A stretch of 64,000 nucleotides of DNA from Bacteroidales bacterium (GCA_021373135.1 JAJFTH010000004.1:182212-246211), one strand, 5' to 3'. Shown: positions 19,103-28,815, numbered from the stretch's first letter. The notes: a model not told the origin generated them from the letters alone. A program made the numbers and translations.

Positions 19103-19984
19103 TTAAAAATATATTATCAAGCTGAAGGTAATAATCCATGCTACAATGCAAAGCTGAATGAAGCGGTCTTTAACCAAAATATTTGTCGGGCTCTCACTCC
19201 TTGTATAAACAAGTGTAAGTTGCATGTATCTTAAAATCCCTGCTAAAACAAATATTACAGTGACATATATATAATTGCTGCCTAAACGTTCCATGACATC
19301 CTCCGAAACCGTGTACATTATGTAACAAACGATAGTGACTGTTGCAACTATAGTTAAAATCTGATTTAAAAAATCCAGATTATAGCGATCAATTCCACTT
19401 CTTGTTAAAACTTTGGTTCTTTCAAAAATAACAACATCATCCCTGCGCTTTGCAAAAGATAGGAAAAGAGCAAGCAGGAATGTCATTAAAATAATCCAGT
19501 GAGATAATTCAATCCCCGTTGATACACCTCCCATAACAACACGAAGAACAAAACCTAAAGCAATAATAAAAACATCGACTATTGGGTATTTTTTTAGCCA
19601 GACTGTATAAAACAGATTCATAAATACATAGAATAAAATAATGGCAAAATCCAGCCATTTTTGCGTCCCAGCCAAATCAACCAATATTAAAAAAGATACA
19701 ACCAAACATAAAGACATCATAAGATAACCAGTTGTCACACTGATTTCTCCACTTGCCAAAGGACGCTTACATTTTTTTGGATGCTTCTGATCTGTTTTGA
19801 TATCACAAATATCATTAAAACAATATATTGAGCTTGCTGCAAAAGAAAGAGCAAAAAAAGCGACAATACATTCTTTCCACAATTCAATATTTAACATTTT
19901 ACCGTCAAAAAACATAGGCAAGAATACAAAAGTATTTTTTAACCATTGTTTTGGCCTCAATAATTTTATTATTTCTATAAACAT
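19103..19984 (-). CDS. UbiA-family prenyltransferase, decaprenyl-phosphate phosphoribosyltransferase-like
   Basis: 293 residues, about eight or nine membrane helices. The start IKLLRPKQWLKNTFVFLP and the first Asp-rich motif FNDICDIKTDQKHPKKCKRP (residues 56-75) are typical of the DPPR-synthase branch of UbiA, which uses phosphoribosyl pyrophosphate and polyprenyl phosphate rather than aromatic acceptors. The second Asp-containing loop is AKRRDDVVIF. Its product would be polyprenyl-phospho-5-phosphoribose, with the HAD phosphatase next door to dephosphorylate it. The position 27 bp after a GT-C-like gene supports use as a periplasmic sugar donor. Confidence 0.83.
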   Translation of the reverse strand: MFIEIIKLLRPKQWLKNTFVFLPMFFDGKMLNIELWKECIVAFFALSFAASSIYCFNDICDIKTDQKHPKKCKRPLASGEISVTTGYLMMSLCLVVSFLILVDLAGTQKWLDFAIILFYVFMNLFYTVWLKKYPIVDVFIIALGFVLRVVMGGVSTGIELSHWIILMTFLLALFLSFAKRRDDVVIFERTKVLTRSGIDRYNLDFLNQILTIVATVTIVCYIMYTVSEDVMERLGSNYIYVTVIFVLAGILRYMQLTLVYTRSESPTNILVKDRFIQLCIVAWIITFSLIIYF

Positions 19985-20011
19985 TCCTATGTGTATGTAT
20001 TTTTTGACAGT

Positions 20012-21478
20012 TTATTCGTTATTGATGACTTTTACATTTGTCCGGTTGACAATCCAAATACAATCATACTTTTCAGTCTCCGATTGAATGATATTATTAA
20101 CCTGCTTTTCTATGAATGATTCATCTCCATCTTTGATGATAAACTTTTTAAATAGTTTGGGATACTGATATTTATAAAGTGCTTCAGCAGATTCTCCAAG
20201 ATTAAATGCAGCATAAGCAGGGATACCAAACGAAGAATACTGTTGTTCATCATACCGTACACATATTAGTAAGACCTTGTTTGGTTCAACGGTGGTTTTT
20301 TTCTTTATATCCAAAGCAATTTCATATCCTGTTTGCCCACCGGTATAAGCACCAATCCATTTATGTATATTGGAAATAAAGGCAGAAATGGCAAAAGCTG
20401 CTAAAACCATATATGTTTTTGGGGAATATTCTATTCCTGAATATAGCATTCCCAATATAATCGCAGAAATTACCAAGGATGGATATACATGCATTTCCCC
20501 AACTTGAACGATAAGATGTGGAGATGATACAATTAACAGTATAATAATTAATATCAGGATTTTACCTATTTTTTGCTTATCAGAAAATGCTTTAACAAAT
20601 AAATACCCGATCAAAATTAAAAATGGAATATTCAGAATAATCGTTATCCCTGCAAGCAACCAATTTCTTGGATGATAAAAAAGAGCCACACTATCGAAAG
20701 AAGTAAAGCAACCGCCGATAATCATGCATAAGTTCCTGAAAAGTCTTACAGACAATATTGAAACATGATAACGGTTATTGGGATTATCGACTCCAATACC
20801 AGTGCCGGAAGGGAGCAATAACTCACGTAAAATAAAATACATTACTGCAAATGCTGCTCCAGCTATTATAGGAAAAGCAATTTTTCTGATATTCTCTTTC
20901 TTAAATATTGAGGAAAATGTATCTATCTGCAATACAAAAAACAATAAAGGTGTAACAATAAACCAGACTATTCCCGACTCCTTGGTAAACACTGCAATGA
21001 AACAACAAATTATCCATAACAGATATCTCTTGATTCCTGTATTACGGAAATAAACCAGTACTGACAAAACTCCCCATAACTCAGCAAAAGCCTGTGTCCA
21101 GGCATCAACAGTCATTACGGTTCCCATTGCAAACGGGGAAAAGAGAAAATATAAAATTACACCTATCTTAATAGGTTTATTAATCTTGAAATAATCGCAT
21201 AGCAGATATAAACAATAAGCAGTCAGTACATGTGCCAATGCAACAAGCAAATGATTTAACCATGGATAAAACCAAGGTACAATACCGATCAAAACTCTGT
21301 ATATTTTCTCAAAAGGTCTCCAGAATCTATCATTAGGTAACAATTGAGTCCACTGAAAATGTCGAAGAGGGCCAGTTTCCCAATCATCTCCGACAGGTCT
21401 GATGAATATGCTTATTAAGAAAAATAAAATAAACATACCTAAAAGCCAATAAAGTTCATGTTTCGTGGACCTTTTCAT
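20012..21478 (-). CDS. Polytopic membrane protein, GT-C glycosyltransferase-like
   Basis: 488 residues with about ten or eleven helices and a C-terminal soluble tail (about 400-488). The first extracytoplasmic loop holds RPVGDDWE (Asp31-Asp32), placed where GT-C enzymes keep their catalytic acidic residues. AFTKESGIVWF follows in the middle, as in PMT/ArnT-like proteins. GT-C enzymes take sugars from polyprenyl-phosphate donors on the outer face of the inner membrane. As first gene of the operon that makes a UbiA-type lipid donor, it is the obvious transferase, but I cannot assign a GT family, and a non-catalytic membrane role is possible. Confidence 0.68.
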   Translation of the reverse strand: MKRSTKHELYWLLGMFILFFLISIFIRPVGDDWETGPLRHFQWTQLLPNDRFWRPFEKIYRVLIGIVPWFYPWLNHLLVALAHVLTAYCLYLLCDYFKINKPIKIGVILYFLFSPFAMGTVMTVDAWTQAFAELWGVLSVLVYFRNTGIKRYLLWIICCFIAVFTKESGIVWFIVTPLLFFVLQIDTFSSIFKKENIRKIAFPIIAGAAFAVMYFILRELLLPSGTGIGVDNPNNRYHVSILSVRLFRNLCMIIGGCFTSFDSVALFYHPRNWLLAGITIILNIPFLILIGYLFVKAFSDKQKIGKILILIIILLIVSSPHLIVQVGEMHVYPSLVISAIILGMLYSGIEYSPKTYMVLAAFAISAFISNIHKWIGAYTGGQTGYEIALDIKKKTTVEPNKVLLICVRYDEQQYSSFGIPAYAAFNLGESAEALYKYQYPKLFKKFIIKDGDESFIEKQVNNIIQSETEKYDCIWIVNRTNVKVINNE

Positions 21479-21639
21479 GGATATTATTTAATAATAAAGT
21501 TTGTTATGAACTTACAATTCAAACAATGATTTAATCACAAATTTAAAAAATAAAATACTTATGTGCAAGAAAATAGCTAAAACGTCGATTTCAATTAGTT
21601 CCTATGTTTGAAAAATGAGAATCTTATTCTTCGCCACAA

Positions 21640-22112
21640 CTACAATAGGGAACTAAAATCCTTGTACTTGATAGTTTGTTTTATAAACATCTGAAACATA
21701 AAGAAGGGCTCAAGGCAAAAAGGTGTATCCAGACCATAGCGAAAGCCTTGTTGAACAACCTTGAACGAAAAAGGGACAGTGTCCAGCATATAAACGTCAA
21801 TTGAAAGAGTTACTTCTGTATTCCAGCGTACTGACGAAAATGCATACGGATTAAAACAAAGTGTACAATCTTCATGAACCGGAAGTCCAATGCATAGTCA
21901 AAGGCAAGGAGGCCAAACAATACGAGTTCGGTAACAAGAGCAGCATAACCAAGACAAAGACCGGCATCATTGTTGGAGCGATATGGCCTTTAAATGGAAC
22001 CCGTTTGATGAGCACACGCTGCCCGAACAACTGAAACAGGTCAAGCGACTCTCGGGTATGAAAATTGAGATAGCTTTGATTGACAAAGGCTACCATAGCC
22101 GGTATGGCTAAC
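21640..22112 (+). pseudogene. Fragment of an IS5-family transposase
   Basis: Broken frames read KAKRCIQTIAKALLNNLERK, then after stops and shifts VYNLHEPEVQCIVKGKEAKQ, YEFGNKSSITKTKTGIIVGA, HTLPEQLKQVKRL and ALIDKGYHSRYG. These are the central DDE-domain blocks of IS5-group transposases (the Asp of LIDKGY is one catalytic position). Both ends are missing and no inverted repeats are seen. Its strand is opposite to the remnant at 15.4-16.0 kb. It covers roughly the part that copy has lost, though they need not be the same element. Confidence 0.75.
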
Positions 22113-22129
22113 TGTGAAAATAGAGGGTC

Positions 22130-22299
22130 TTAGCAGTATTGATTAATTAATCTGGTTGCCTCATAACCATCTATACCCGGCATCAAAACATTCAACGACA
22201 TCAAATCCGGTTGTGCTGTTTTTATCTTTTCAATAGCCCCCTTGTCGCTCGATGCTATAAAAAATACATTCACAGTTGATCATCAATAACCGAAATCTT
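22130..22299 (-). pseudogene. Fragment of a response-regulator receiver domain
   Basis: The minus strand reads KISVIDDQL, then a stop and a deletion of helix 1, then NVFFIASSDKGAIEKIKTAQ, PDLMSLNVLMPGIDGYEATR and a TAA. The order (acidic pair, then LxLxVxMPGxDG) is a CheY-like receiver, but the phospho-acceptor Asp is now Asn (LNVLMP in place of LDVMMP). No downstream output domain follows. It is a dead remnant, left beside the transposase fragment. Confidence 0.7.
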
Positions 22300-22339
22300 G
22301 TATTCGGAGTGACATATATCAACAGTCTATCCATAACCT

Positions 22340-24736
22340 CTATTTCACATAAATGTTGCCATTTACAGGTAAGTCATACCAGTTCTGGTTTTCCACACCT
22401 CCGGATTCAGCCCAAGACTTAAAATTAGGATAGGCACTCAATATACTTGTATTCTCAATCGGATAATTAAAAGTCGCCGGAATCATCATTCCCCACACCA
22501 AATTGTCAATGCTGCTATATTTTGCACCAGCTTTGGAGTTGTCCACCCCTGTCCCAAATAACGTTTTATTGGCTTTATCTGAAGGATTATATCCTCTAAG
22601 GTGTATTTCTGTCCTATCCGTTTTCTGTCCATCCGTTACGATAAAAAAGTTAAGGTTTTCCATATTGATGGCATCCACACTCACCGTGGCTGATGGATTG
22701 AGTTGAATCGTTGCGATAACTGTTTGTGGATCAGCACTTTGCCCGCCAGCTATTGTGTTTGTCATAGTACGGCTTACTCCCAAAAATTTGTGGGCATTAT
22801 CAAACAAGGGAACAACCGCATAAGTTTGGCCAGTCTCTACACCGGAACTAGCTTGCTCAAATATAGAACCATCAATGGCTGTCCTGTCTGAACTATAAGT
22901 TACAGATGCAACATCTCCTGCGGATATCTTATCAAGCTGAAAGGCTGATCCAATCGGTTTGATTCCTCCAACCGCCCTCAACGTTGCGGGCAGGACCAAA
23001 CTTGTCACATGGTTGGCTGCATCGATAAAATAAACTGGCGTAACGGTTATCACTAAATCATTCATGTCATAGTCTCCATATTCCGGCCACAAATCTTCCA
23101 TAGCATAGGTATAAGAAATGCCGGGCTTGACTTCCAACGGAAAAGTAGGATCAGTTGGTGTACCTCCTGATGAAACGTTATTTCCCTCACTGCAACTACT
23201 GACGGGTATTGAAACGGTCGATTTACCAGCTTGGAACCACTCGACGGATGCATCATAGGTATAGCGAATATTATAAGCATCTACATTTGTAGCAGGATGA
23301 TTTTCACATTCTATCTGAAGATTTCCGCCATAATTTATAATATTTGTTGCATTCTTCTTTTCAGCTACAGCCTTTTTTATTTTTAACAGGGAATAATCTG
23401 TACCCGTTCCATAGAAACCATAACCGGTACTTTTAGGATTATATATATAAGTGGCCAATGCTTCAACATCAAAAATAGCCTTGCTGTCAAGATTGATAGT
23501 GGCATTCTTCATTGTGAGATTGCTACAAACGACAGAGCCACCTGGGCCAACCGACATATTACCACTGTTCAAATTAAGAAGATTGTTAACCACCAGTTTA
23601 CAGGCATTATACGCATTTTTATTATAACCAACAATTTCCATATCCTTGGTCGTATAAGTGCCATCCGCGTTTATCCACACACCAGTCGAACTGCCGATAG
23701 TAGTTTTGTTCGCTATAGTAACTGTACCGGCATTGGACAGATTACTGTTTCCATTCAATGAAAAATCTTTTGCCGTAATAGTCCCACCTTCATTGTCTAT
23801 ATAACTACTGACATTTTCTCCGCTCAATGTACTACCAACACTGAGTATTCCTGAATTATACAATTGCCCCGTAGTGCTTATCCTCAGATAACCTGAAGTT
23901 TGAAAAGTTCCTCGATTTAGCACTTTGGCACTGCTGCTTATTTCAAGAGATTCGGTTTTAAGAGTCGCGCCATTATTCACAGAAACAACCGTATTACTTT
24001 GCGATATAGAACTGCTCGAAAATTTGATGTTGGCTTCCGCACCTGGAAGGAGATATAATTTGCTACCGGAACCCATGTAGAACGAACTTACTGAGATTTT
24101 ACCGGAGACATAAAAAATAACATTCGAGCCTACATTAACGGATCCTGAAAAACCATCCTTCAGGATGTAATTCCCATTACCAACCCATTGGCCACTAGTA
24201 TAGGCAGATGCATTCGATGGAATTATGGTCGGGAAATCGGCATCGCTGACCGTAATACTCCTGTAGGCCGCAACGGAAGCAACCTTTCTGAAGGAAGAGG
24301 ATAGAACAGAGGAAACAGCGGATGCCTTTTTGAAGTTGCAACTGACAGCGTCAGCTACATCTACAGCTCGTACAGTATTCACTCCATCCGGACTAATCTG
24401 CCGGATGCCAAGACTTGTTAGACCTTGTGGAACAGTCACAACTGAGCTAAAAGTCTGTCCATTTTTTGCCACACCTTTAGCCAGTAACTTTGCTGATGAA
24501 TATAAAACAGGATTTTGGTCAAAGACTTCTACCGTATAATAATATTTCCCATCGTATTGGTCATCTACATTCACTGTAAGGTTTATCTGCCTCACAGTAG
24601 ACCAATTGAAATCAGTCGGTATCGTCAAATCACTTACTTGTGTTGATCCATCTTTATCCAGTGTATTCTGCACACAAGACGACATCACGGCCACTAATAG
24701 AGAAACAGACAAAACATTAACAATATTTTTCTTCAT
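22340..24736 (-). CDS. LruC-domain (DUF4842) surface lipoprotein
   Basis: 798 residues. Lipoprotein signal with the lipobox at VAVMSSC (Cys near 21). The middle third (about 190-480) is a Ser/Gly/Asn-rich repetitive beta-helix-like region. The C-terminal half carries the LruC hallmark YTYAMEDLWPEYGDYDMNDL followed by the DUF4842-type jelly roll to the end. LruC-domain proteins are exported or surface lipoproteins of unknown function in Bacteroidota and Leptospira. It stands alone, with an exact -7 box about 50 bp upstream on its strand. A surface structural or adhesin role is plausible but not shown. Confidence 0.85.
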   Translation of the reverse strand: MKKNIVNVLSVSLLVAVMSSCVQNTLDKDGSTQVSDLTIPTDFNWSTVRQINLTVNVDDQYDGKYYYTVEVFDQNPVLYSSAKLLAKGVAKNGQTFSSVVTVPQGLTSLGIRQISPDGVNTVRAVDVADAVSCNFKKASAVSSVLSSSFRKVASVAAYRSITVSDADFPTIIPSNASAYTSGQWVGNGNYILKDGFSGSVNVGSNVIFYVSGKISVSSFYMGSGSKLYLLPGAEANIKFSSSSISQSNTVVSVNNGATLKTESLEISSSAKVLNRGTFQTSGYLRISTTGQLYNSGILSVGSTLSGENVSSYIDNEGGTITAKDFSLNGNSNLSNAGTVTIANKTTIGSSTGVWINADGTYTTKDMEIVGYNKNAYNACKLVVNNLLNLNSGNMSVGPGGSVVCSNLTMKNATINLDSKAIFDVEALATYIYNPKSTGYGFYGTGTDYSLLKIKKAVAEKKNATNIINYGGNLQIECENHPATNVDAYNIRYTYDASVEWFQAGKSTVSIPVSSCSEGNNVSSGGTPTDPTFPLEVKPGISYTYAMEDLWPEYGDYDMNDLVITVTPVYFIDAANHVTSLVLPATLRAVGGIKPIGSAFQLDKISAGDVASVTYSSDRTAIDGSIFEQASSGVETGQTYAVVPLFDNAHKFLGVSRTMTNTIAGGQSADPQTVIATIQLNPSATVSVDAINMENLNFFIVTDGQKTDRTEIHLRGYNPSDKANKTLFGTGVDNSKAGAKYSSIDNLVWGMMIPATFNYPIENTSILSAYPNFKSWAESGGVENQNWYDLPVNGNIYVK

Positions 24737-24783
24737 ACGATTGTAATGTATTTACATTTCTTTATAAACTCTCTAATAAACTG

Positions 24784-24791
24784 CAAATATA
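24784..24791 (-). promoter_or_regulatory. Bacteroidota -7 box for the LruC-domain gene
   Basis: The minus strand reads TATATTTG, an exact TAnnTTTG match about 48 bp before the ATG at 24736. No clear -33 TTTG at 19-21 bp spacing. Confidence 0.38.
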
Positions 24792-24954
24792 AATAAAAAA
24801 ACGCAGATTTAATTTACTAATGCAAAAAAATAAATCAAATTATACCAAAATCATATTTGTACTAAACCATACAAGCGACTATGGTTTGAGAAACAATGAG
24901 TGAACCAAGAGCATTTTGGCTGATAAAAAAGTAGCATTGATATTTTGTTTACTT

Positions 24955-26148
24955 TTAATCCTTAGCAAAGATAATTTTATATAATATTTTGACTCTGTTT
25001 TCCCAGCTGTGTGTTTGCGCAAATTCTATTCTTTGAATTTTCAAGTCTGGATTTTTAGATTCTTCGATGCCCTTATCAATGAATGTCAGGTATTCCTCTG
25101 CATTTTTTGCTAAATGAACCTGATCCTTGAATACTTCATTCATGAGGGGGGTATTTGTGGCAACAACAGGCTTTCCGAGAGCAAGATATTCATCGATTTT
25201 AAGAGGATAGTTCCCTATAGTTATTTCATTGATTCTTTGGGGATTGATACATACATCAAAAGCATATACATAAGCAGGTAATTCGTTTAATTGATGAGGC
25301 CCGGTAAAGAATACATTTTTCATTTGATGCAATCTGCTTTTTTTGAAACAATCGTCTTCCGGACCTGTTAAAACAAAACTATAGTCAGGCCTTTTTTCTG
25401 CAATTATGCAAATTAAATCCTCATCAAGTCTAAGGTTGAATATTGAACCTACATAACCGATGATGGGATGTGGAATATGCTCTATATCAAGAGGTCTCTG
25501 ATATTTCTTTTGCGCATCATATAAATCAAGATTTACCCCGGTTTCCAGTAGATAAACGGAAGAATTATATTTCTTTAGTTCTTCACAGAAAATGGTGGAG
25601 TTGCCCATTGCAATATCAGATTTTGCAATAATTTTCGGTTCAAGCCTGCTCCCATGTCTTTTCCAATAGGATACGCCAATAATATAGTCTCTGCGGTAAT
25701 AGATAGATAAACGTGGATGAAGAAGTTCTTTTAAGTATAAACTCCGATAAATATCGTTATCAATAAAAAGTGTATAATCTTTAAAATTCAAGAATTCCAC
25801 ATATTTATTAATAAATTTTGCAATTTTTCTATTGTTTTTTTTATTGAAAAAATCAAAAACAGAAGGAAAAGGAATTTTATTAATGGAATAGACCATAAAA
25901 GGGAAATCAAGTACCCATAAATTATCATTGATTTTTCTTAGTGGTGAAATCTTACGATTTATAACGTCCATTCTGAAATCTTTTGCATGATGTCTGCCTT
26001 TTCTGATCCAAGAGGAATGATCCAGCGGGGTATTAATGTATAATACTCTGTTTTGTTTAGAAATCTCAAGTGTAAAATTTCTAATTGTCGTTCCAATTCC
26101 GATTTCCCAAGATTGAAGACTGGTAATTATAAAATCTTGCCTTTCCAT
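24955..26148 (-). CDS. Glycosyltransferase (GT4-like, GT-B fold)
   Basis: 397 residues. The N-terminus SWEIGIGTTIRNFTLEIS is of the type seen in Bacteroidota enzymes that start with WxIG. The donor domain has IGYVGSIFNLRLDEDL, FVLTGPEDD and a long block ending YPLKIDEYLALGKPVVATNT, where the usual E-x7-E is represented by KIDEYLALGKP. It is the last gene of the minus-strand assembly operon beginning at 33282. A decayed copy of its 3' end (about 27 codons) lies beside the tRNA at 38484-38566. Confidence 0.85.
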   Translation of the reverse strand: MERQDFIITSLQSWEIGIGTTIRNFTLEISKQNRVLYINTPLDHSSWIRKGRHHAKDFRMDVINRKISPLRKINDNLWVLDFPFMVYSINKIPFPSVFDFFNKKNNRKIAKFINKYVEFLNFKDYTLFIDNDIYRSLYLKELLHPRLSIYYRRDYIIGVSYWKRHGSRLEPKIIAKSDIAMGNSTIFCEELKKYNSSVYLLETGVNLDLYDAQKKYQRPLDIEHIPHPIIGYVGSIFNLRLDEDLICIIAEKRPDYSFVLTGPEDDCFKKSRLHQMKNVFFTGPHQLNELPAYVYAFDVCINPQRINEITIGNYPLKIDEYLALGKPVVATNTPLMNEVFKDQVHLAKNAEEYLTFIDKGIEESKNPDLKIQRIEFAQTHSWENRVKILYKIIFAKD

Positions 26149-26207
26149 TTTCTGAGCGTTTCTGTTTAATATCTGATACTGATGAAAAAGGTCCGTCTAT
26201 TTTTTGT

Positions 26208-27359
26208 TTAATCAGGGTACTGTTTATGAGACCGGAATAAATTCCTGAGAATTGAAACTGAAAGGAGCGGAAGAGCGATCAAAGCCCATAATGTACGAAA
26301 ATTTGCAAATTTTTCCGGGATGGATATACTAAAAGAAAATATGATTACAAGCAAAAGTACCCACCATTTAATGGATAAAGCCAAATCTACACTAGTAAGA
26401 AAAATAGCACCCAGAACAATAAAAGCCAGTAATAGTACCTTGGAAGGCATCATCCATTGAAAAATTTTATCACAATAATCAAAATTACCGGCAAACAAGG
26501 CCTTAGGAAAATCTTTAAGTGCTTTTTTGAGAGAATAACGTTCTGCTGAATACCAACCACGTCTTTGATTATTAAAAGCAGATACATTTTTAGCTTTTTC
26601 ATCGTAGGTGTAAACATGTTCAAGATAATCAATAAAAACACCTTGTTTCAATATGATTGCTTCTAATTGTTTAGTCAGTCCGCCACGTTTCACTTTCGAA
26701 ATATTATCTTTCAGCCATTTATAATTAAAAGCCATACCTGACCCAATCAATCCGGCAGAGAAGCCCAACCGAACATGCCCTCTCCGGAAAATGGAATTGT
26801 TAATTTCTTCGCTTACTGCATTTAATATAGCGGTGTTGGTCTTTATTTTTTTTGATACCTGATGAGTTTGCACCACCATCCCACCTGAATGGTAAGCTTT
26901 GTTTATTTCTCCAAGAAAGTTTTCATCAACCGTATTATTTGGTTTCATAATTACCGCAACATCGTATGCAGATACATCAAGTTGTTTTGTGGCATATTCC
27001 AACAATCGCGCTCTGGAGTTCTCTCCATTTGAGTCTTTGAGTAAAATGACCGGTAATTTTTGTAAGGATTGAATGACTGATTTCTGTAAACTACTGAAAA
27101 CGACTACAATATCAAAATAATCCTTGCCATAATCTTGTTCCAGAAAAGATTTTACAGAATCCAGAATGATACTATCGGATTGTTTTATGGGGAACAGAAT
27201 CACATACCGATATCGTTTTGGGGTCTGAGGATATTTTGAACGCTCTATTTTGAGCGAGGCTATCGCAAAGATGAACAAATAACCGACAAAAATCATAAAA
27301 CAAAAAAACAGAATATCTTCTGCCCAATAGATCATTTCATACCAATTTATTTGTTCCAT
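26208..27359 (-). CDS. Degenerate GT2 membrane protein lacking catalytic residues
   Basis: 383 residues: one N-terminal helix (16-35), a GT-A-like domain and three C-terminal helices. It is a paralog of 10687-11850, collinear over its whole length, most similar from SEEINNSIFRRGH onward. Every catalytic site seen in that paralog is changed: the ISD Asp becomes VFS, DAD becomes KPN (139-141), FDKNLE becomes LTKQLE and QRKRW becomes QRRGW (265-269). The frame is open with no stops, so the protein is kept while activity is probably lost. It overlaps the Wzy-like gene by 23 bp, so it is translated with the assembly operon. A regulatory or scaffolding partner for the active paralog is possible. 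Confidence 0.82.
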   Translation of the reverse strand: MEQINWYEMIYWAEDILFFCFMIFVGYLFIFAIASLKIERSKYPQTPKRYRYVILFPIKQSDSIILDSVKSFLEQDYGKDYFDIVVVFSSLQKSVIQSLQKLPVILLKDSNGENSRARLLEYATKQLDVSAYDVAVIMKPNNTVDENFLGEINKAYHSGGMVVQTHQVSKKIKTNTAILNAVSEEINNSIFRRGHVRLGFSAGLIGSGMAFNYKWLKDNISKVKRGGLTKQLEAIILKQGVFIDYLEHVYTYDEKAKNVSAFNNQRRGWYSAERYSLKKALKDFPKALFAGNFDYCDKIFQWMMPSKVLLLAFIVLGAIFLTSVDLALSIKWWVLLLVIIFSFSISIPEKFANFRTLWALIALPLLSVSILRNLFRSHKQYPD

Positions 27360-28800
27360 CGTTTAGAGTTTGAATGTTACTGATTTCAATTTCTTGATCA
27401 TATTCTTTTCCTAGAAATAGGAAGGCCACAACCATAGCCATGATAATAGCCGTTGGATATTGTCCGAAGATGGAGTTCCCATAAGAACTGGCCATCATTC
27501 CGAATAGACCGGATAATACAGCAGATAAATAACCTTTCAGTTCTTTGTCATGTATCCGGAATAAGATTATATAAACACCAAAAGCCACGAAAAATAATTG
27601 AATGGCCAGATATAGCATCAATCCTACTATACCGGTTTGCACCCATATATTAACATACCAGGAATCATTGGGAATGTCTGTCGTTAGGCGATTTGGGGCG
27701 AAACGTCTTGCAGCAACTCCACTTAGTCCCAAGCCTTCTCCAAAAGGTCTGTCCTTTAGATAAACTGCCAATTGTTTCTGGTGTTCTTTTCGTACAACCA
27801 ATGATGGTTCGTTGGGATTAAATGCTGATCGCATGCGTCGTATGTGTTCATTTCCCTGGCCAATATATGTCTGCGTAAAAAATAAAAAAGCTCCAATTAA
27901 GAACAAGCTGGAAAGGCTAAATGCTTTCATATTTTTAGTCAGTATGGTATAAAGGAAATAGCCGGCAAATGGCACAGCCAAAGCACCTCTGGTTCCTGAT
28001 AGGAACATTCCGTACATACCCAGAAGTGCTACAACTGCATAATAAATTTTTAACCGCACGTCTTTGACATAAATGGTGCAGATTGAAAAAACGGCCATTG
28101 CACAACCCATGTTAGATCCGAAGTTACCGGGATCGGTAAAAAAAGAAAAATATCGAATTCCGGTTGATAATAGAATAAGGGACTTTCTGTTTCCATCTTC
28201 TAAAAAACGTATCTCAGCATTATCAAAGCCAAATGAAACTTGCCATTGCATTTTCAATACTGCCAGAATGGTGAAAAATGACCATAAGAATACGATCGTT
28301 TTAAAATCACGGTATCGGTAAAAAATCACGGAGGTAAAAAGAACAATTATTAACGGATAAATGGCTTGCCTTATAGCATATATCCATGCTTCCGTTAGTG
28401 CTGTAGGGTTGACAATTTCAAAAATACAATATAGCAACCATATCATCATGAGAAAGACTCCGGCATTTTTTGCCCTTGTCCAATTAATATCTTTGATGAA
28501 TACTGAACGCGTAAGGGCGGATAAGATCATTAGCAAGAGAAGTGCATCAATAATTAAACCCAAACTGCCAATAGTTACGTAACGGTAAATACCCATTAAA
28601 AAATAGTTTAAAATAAAGATGCACATCAGACTCCTATAGGGATGACTCGATACATAAATCGTGAAAAGCAGCAATATAGGTAAGATTGCTACAGCAAACC
28701 CCAATACAATATCCCCTTTTACAAGAAATATTGTCATCAAGAATAACCCGGTTAGTATTAACCCGGTTGCTAACCACTGTTTAAGTGTCCAGTCACGCAT
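27337..28800 (-). CDS. O-antigen ligase/Wzy-polymerase family membrane protein
   Basis: 487 residues, about twelve helices, with a large periplasmic loop near residues 320-385 (RMRSAFNPNEPSLVVRKEHQ) carrying the family's GLGLSG block and a following NDSWYVNIWVQTG. The upstream motif FLSGTRGALAVPF is the hallmark of the Wzy_C/WaaL superfamily. Given the flippase, the Wzc-like protein and the initiating transferase around it, Wzy-type polymerisation of lipid-linked repeats is the best reading, but WaaL-type ligation to lipid A core cannot be excluded. It begins 15 bp after the Wzc-like gene. Confidence 0.85.
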   Translation of the reverse strand: MRDWTLKQWLATGLILTGLFLMTIFLVKGDIVLGFAVAILPILLLFTIYVSSHPYRSLMCIFILNYFLMGIYRYVTIGSLGLIIDALLLLMILSALTRSVFIKDINWTRAKNAGVFLMMIWLLYCIFEIVNPTALTEAWIYAIRQAIYPLIIVLFTSVIFYRYRDFKTIVFLWSFFTILAVLKMQWQVSFGFDNAEIRFLEDGNRKSLILLSTGIRYFSFFTDPGNFGSNMGCAMAVFSICTIYVKDVRLKIYYAVVALLGMYGMFLSGTRGALAVPFAGYFLYTILTKNMKAFSLSSLFLIGAFLFFTQTYIGQGNEHIRRMRSAFNPNEPSLVVRKEHQKQLAVYLKDRPFGEGLGLSGVAARRFAPNRLTTDIPNDSWYVNIWVQTGIVGLMLYLAIQLFFVAFGVYIILFRIHDKELKGYLSAVLSGLFGMMASSYGNSIFGQYPTAIIMAMVVAFLFLGKEYDQEIEISNIQTLNDGTNKLV

Positions 28801-28815
28801 TCCGTAAACGTAAAA

